In this document: piece after piece, positions 5,677-8,077 of the stretch
How positions within the stretch are numbered: the stretch's first letter is position 1
Layout of the letters: every line of letters starts with the position of its first letter
Source of the DNA: Candidatus Competibacteraceae bacterium
GTDB taxonomy: Bacteria > Pseudomonadota > Gammaproteobacteria > Competibacterales > Competibacteraceae
Assembly: GCA_012032855.1 (NCBI GenBank)
Contig: JAAUQA010000132.1
Location: forward strand, 1 to 8,077
DNA: 8,077 nucleotides
Direction: 5' to 3'
Position numbers and translations under genes: made by a program
Notes under the pieces: generated by a model
What the model was told of the DNA's origin: nothing
Database searches by the model: none
The model's input: only the letters and a program-made list of their open reading frames with translations

Positions 5677-7217
5677 ACAGAATCACAGAAAAAACTGGCG
5701 GTTCCGAAATCGCCACTAGTACTAAGCCGGACCTGGACAAACCCAAAGGCCGCGATCTGACTGCCGAGAAGCAGCGCTTTTCCGATTTGTTGCACGGCAC
5801 ACGTGAGCCGGTTGGCAAAAATAATCCACAGGATAACGTTAGTCAGGACAATACTGCAGATAACGATGGCCCATTGCACCATTTCCCGTCTTTGTCCACC
5901 GCAGCGAGCAAACCTCAGGTTAAAACAGGTCAATCACAACGACCTGCTGATGAGCAAAACCAGCTTTCGAAAGGTGATATCTCCGATCAAAAGGCTCACT
6001 TGGATGCCTCATTGCATGGCAGCAAATCGCCAGCCGTTGCTGAGAGCATCGGTGTGGAGAACAATAAAAAGACTCAATCGGACGTTCAATCACATGCCGG
6101 GAAGCCAGCCGTTACTGAGGACGTCGGTAAGAATCGTGATGTGCCGGCAGACACCCGGAAAGGCATGGTATCAGCCAACACGCAGCAAGATACCCAAGCA
6201 ACGGTTCGGAAAGGGATAGGTGAAGACACTTTTACGAAACCCACCGAAGAGATTCCCGAGTTGTCGACTAACCAGAGCGTCAGACCCGCTAAGACGATTG
6301 CGCCGCAGTCTAAGTCCTCCAGCAAAAATTCCGTTGCTGTTAAGACCGAACCGTCTCTTACAACATTGCCCGCCCAATCCATCGAAGATCCAGAGGAGCT
6401 GCTGTTACCCCAAACCGAGAGCAAGCCTTCTAAGCCAACTCCACGGCGTTCCGTAAAGGGTAAACCGGTAAGTGCTACTGCCTCAACAGGTCTTAAATCG
6501 ACCGACCAAGACGCTCAACAAGGGTTAAACTCGGTAACCCCCCAGGTAAGTTCGGGTAACGTTCAGCCACAGCATATGCGGCAGGAACACTACTGGTCTG
6601 GAGAAAATTCTCAACAAATACCTCCTTCGATATCTGCTCAACCAGCCAAAGATGAAATTTCTAACCGTTCAACTGACAAGGACAAAACCAAGAAAATAGC
6701 TGAACTGTCTGCTGAGGCTTTCGGTGATCGCATCCTGCAAGGTTTAATGGGAACAGACCCAACACCGACACAACCCACATCAGAAAACGTCACATCGACT
6801 TCTGGCGATCGCATCAGTGATATCGCCGACAAATTAGCCCAGCGCATTTTGGTTTCCGACCCGTCCAGTACCAGCGACTCGGAAGTGCGTATCCACCTTC
6901 GTGATTCGGTACTACAGGGTTCCGAAGTGACTGTGCGTCAGGAACAAGGACAGCTCGTAGTTGGTTTCAATGTCCCCAATAACGATGTCCAACAACAGTT
7001 GCAACCGCATACGGATAATCTCCAGCAAATTTTGGGGGATAAACTGAATCAGCCGATACGTGTCGAGGTCAATGTTCAAAGCGGCGGCGCCGACAGTGGC
7101 GGAGCCGGAAGTGGTGGTTCTAGTGGGGGCGGCGGCCAAAGAAGCGGAAGTGACCAAAACGATGGACAGTCGCGTAATCGCCGTGAATGGCAGGACGAAT
7201 GGGATAGCGGGTTGTAA
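5673..7217 (+). CDS. sctP: SctP (YscP/PscP) needle-length ruler and substrate-specificity switch
   Basis: 514 residues, the same size range as YscP (about 450-515 depending on strain). SctP is secreted during needle assembly, its length sets needle length, and its C-terminal T3S4 domain switches SctU to late substrates. Residues 1-400 are low-complexity and rich in Gln, Ser, Thr, Pro and Lys, the expected ruler region. The T3S4/FliK-like domain is about 403-468 (SEVRIHLRDSVLQGSEVTVR, then GQLVVGFNV and the helix NLQQILGDKL). An in-frame 25-codon-spaced duplication lies at 6029-6054 and 6104-6129. After the domain comes an unusual tail: Gly/Ser-rich 470-489, then polar with Trp506 and Trp510. 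It overlaps sctO by four bases (ATGA), so it is coupled. Confidence 0.93.
   Translation: MNRITEKTGGSEIATSTKPDLDKPKGRDLTAEKQRFSDLLHGTREPVGKNNPQDNVSQDNTADNDGPLHHFPSLSTAASKPQVKTGQSQRPADEQNQLSKGDISDQKAHLDASLHGSKSPAVAESIGVENNKKTQSDVQSHAGKPAVTEDVGKNRDVPADTRKGMVSANTQQDTQATVRKGIGEDTFTKPTEEIPELSTNQSVRPAKTIAPQSKSSSKNSVAVKTEPSLTTLPAQSIEDPEELLLPQTESKPSKPTPRRSVKGKPVSATASTGLKSTDQDAQQGLNSVTPQVSSGNVQPQHMRQEHYWSGENSQQIPPSISAQPAKDEISNRSTDKDKTKKIAELSAEAFGDRILQGLMGTDPTPTQPTSENVTSTSGDRISDIADKLAQRILVSDPSSTSDSEVRIHLRDSVLQGSEVTVRQEQGQLVVGFNVPNNDVQQQLQPHTDNLQQILGDKLNQPIRVEVNVQSGGADSGGAGSGGSSGGGGQRSGSDQNDGQSRNRREWQDEWDSGL
6029..6129 (+). repeat. Imperfect direct repeat inside the SctP ruler region
   Basis: Two 26-base copies start at 6029 and 6104 and agree at 21 of 26 positions. 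The spacing of 75 bases is exactly 25 codons, so the copies are in frame. They encode PAVAESIG and PAVTEDVG, preceded by HGSKS and HAGK. All five differences are transitions. Changes in repeat number in the ruler region alter needle length in Yersinia, so this could be a remnant of such length change. Confidence 0.6.
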
Positions 7218-7241
7218 CCCGAAGTAGGCAATCAAATCGAT

Positions 7242-8077
7242 ATGGCTATCACCGCCGCGCAATTCCCACGTTACTCTAGGGTGCACAGCACACTGAATAA
7301 TATGCTGGTCACGCGCCAGCCACTAATAGAGCTGGATGTGGCAGGGGAATCCACTCTGCTGATGCTGGGCATTGAACCCGGACCGGTGGGCTCCTCTCAC
7401 CTGATTGGATTGACAGCGGCTGATGCGCGGCTCTGGTTGGAACTAAGCAGCCAATTGTTCGAACGATTGTGTGCGAACTGGGCTGGCGGGGTAGATATCA
7501 ACCCACTTCCTGTACCATTGCGGCAAGCGGTACTGAATGCAGCCATAGGTCCATTCTGCGACGCGTTGGCAGCAGCTTCCGGCATTGTCGCGGTCGTGAC
7601 GCAAAATAACGACTACCCGCCTGAAAACATCCTCCGGCTGGGATTGTGGCCACCGTCAGGAACGGGCCGACTCCCCGAAGCGGTTCTGTATCTGGATGAA
7701 GCGGCTGTGGCAGCTTTGCTTGAAACCCTAACGTCCATGCCTGCGGCAATCAATGGGTTGGACTGGGCTGAGTTGCCCACCGACCTGACTATAGCAGTTG
7801 GGCAATTGCAGTTGCCGGCCGGATCATTGCCAACCATAACCCACGGTGATGTTTTACTGCTGCCTCCGTCGTTGTCCGGCACAGATTACCCGTTGGTTCT
7901 GCGCCAGGGCACGAACATCCTGGCAGAAGCTCGACTGGATGGGCGTAGACTGATTATTGACCGGCTAATGGAGGCCACCATGTCCGAAAACGAGCAAGCC
8001 GACGCAGCGGAATCTCCACCGATGGCGATTGATCCGCAAGCGTTGGACATTCGCATTCAATTTGATTTGGGACACCT
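7242..8077 (+). CDS. sctQ: SctQ (YscQ/PscQ) cytoplasmic ring protein, C terminus cut off
   Basis: Sorting-platform protein that binds SctL-SctN under the export gate; counterpart of flagellar FliM/FliN. 278 codons are present and the frame is open to the right edge; YscQ is 307 residues, so roughly the last SPOA domain is missing. The N-terminal two thirds are divergent. SPOA1 is about residues 180-243 (LTIAVGQLQLPAG, HGDVLLLPP, then ILAEARLDGRRLIIDRL). A disordered acidic linker (248-265) follows, and SPOA2 begins at about 267 with ALDIRIQFDLGH. The start is ATG 7242: the frame has a stop at 7215 with no other start between, although no good Shine-Dalgarno precedes the ATG, so reinitiation after sctP (24 bases away) is likely. 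Confidence 0.94.
   Translation, partial: MAITAAQFPRYSRVHSTLNNMLVTRQPLIELDVAGESTLLMLGIEPGPVGSSHLIGLTAADARLWLELSSQLFERLCANWAGGVDINPLPVPLRQAVLNAAIGPFCDALAAASGIVAVVTQNNDYPPENILRLGLWPPSGTGRLPEAVLYLDEAAVAALLETLTSMPAAINGLDWAELPTDLTIAVGQLQLPAGSLPTITHGDVLLLPPSLSGTDYPLVLRQGTNILAEARLDGRRLIIDRLMEATMSENEQADAAESPPMAIDPQALDIRIQFDLGH
7970..7974 (+). promoter_or_regulatory. Internal Shine-Dalgarno for SctQ-C
   Basis: GGAGG inside sctQ, five bases before an in-frame ATG at 7980. It is much stronger than anything in front of the full-length sctQ start, which points to real use. Confidence 0.65.
7980..8077 (+). CDS. SctQ-C, predicted internal translation product (partial)
   Basis: In Yersinia, yscQ also makes a short C-terminal protein (YscQ-C) from an internal start at Met218. 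YscQ-C is needed for secretion and complexes with full-length YscQ. Here Met247 lies at the equivalent place, in the acidic linker between the SPOA domains, with a strong GGAG-type site five bases upstream. The product would begin MSENEQADAAESPP and contain only SPOA2, most of which lies beyond the window. The start is inferred from position and ribosome binding site. Confidence 0.6.
   Translation, partial: MSENEQADAAESPPMAIDPQALDIRIQFDLGH

Overview
This window is the centre of a type III secretion system (T3SS, injectisome) locus of the Ysc family, the Yersinia Ysc / Pseudomonas aeruginosa Psc type. The gene contents, the order, and YscX-like and YscY-like proteins (which occur only in Ysc-family systems) all support this. 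The organism is most likely a gammaproteobacterium or relative of middling G+C. I cannot name a genus, and several protein sequences differ clearly from the Yersinia and Pseudomonas ones as I know them.

The layout is two divergent operons. Leftward from about 3138 to the left edge run sctW (yopN/popN), tyeA (pcr1), sycN (pcr2), sctX (yscX/pcr3), sctY (yscY/pcr4) and the first 262 codons of sctV (lcrD/pcrD). Rightward from about 3478 run a STAS-domain gene, sctN (yscN ATPase), sctO (yscO), sctP (yscP ruler) and the first 278 codons of sctQ (yscQ, cytoplasmic ring). About 340 bp of more AT-rich DNA separates the two operons and should hold both promoters. Several junctions overlap as ATGA (tyeA/sycN, sctY/sctV, sctO/sctP), so translation is probably coupled.

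How the parts work together: SctV is the export gate in the inner membrane. SctN is the ATPase under it, SctO is its central stalk, and SctQ forms the sorting platform. SctP measures needle length and switches the substrate class. SctW with TyeA and the chaperone SycN form the plug that holds back effector export. SctX with its chaperone SctY is an early substrate that works with SctV.

The main departures from a textbook locus are these. (1) A STAS (anti-sigma-factor-antagonist-like) gene lies immediately upstream of sctN, and its last ~20 codons appear out of frame at a T5 run. (2) The sctW amber stop is in frame with tyeA, with only three sense codons between, so one readthrough event would give a single SctW-TyeA protein. 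(3) sctQ has a strong internal ribosome binding site and ATG, as expected for a separate SctQ-C product. (4) SctP carries an internal 25-codon duplication and an unusual glycine-rich, tryptophan-containing tail. No mobile element, tRNA, rRNA, CRISPR array or convincing terminator was seen.
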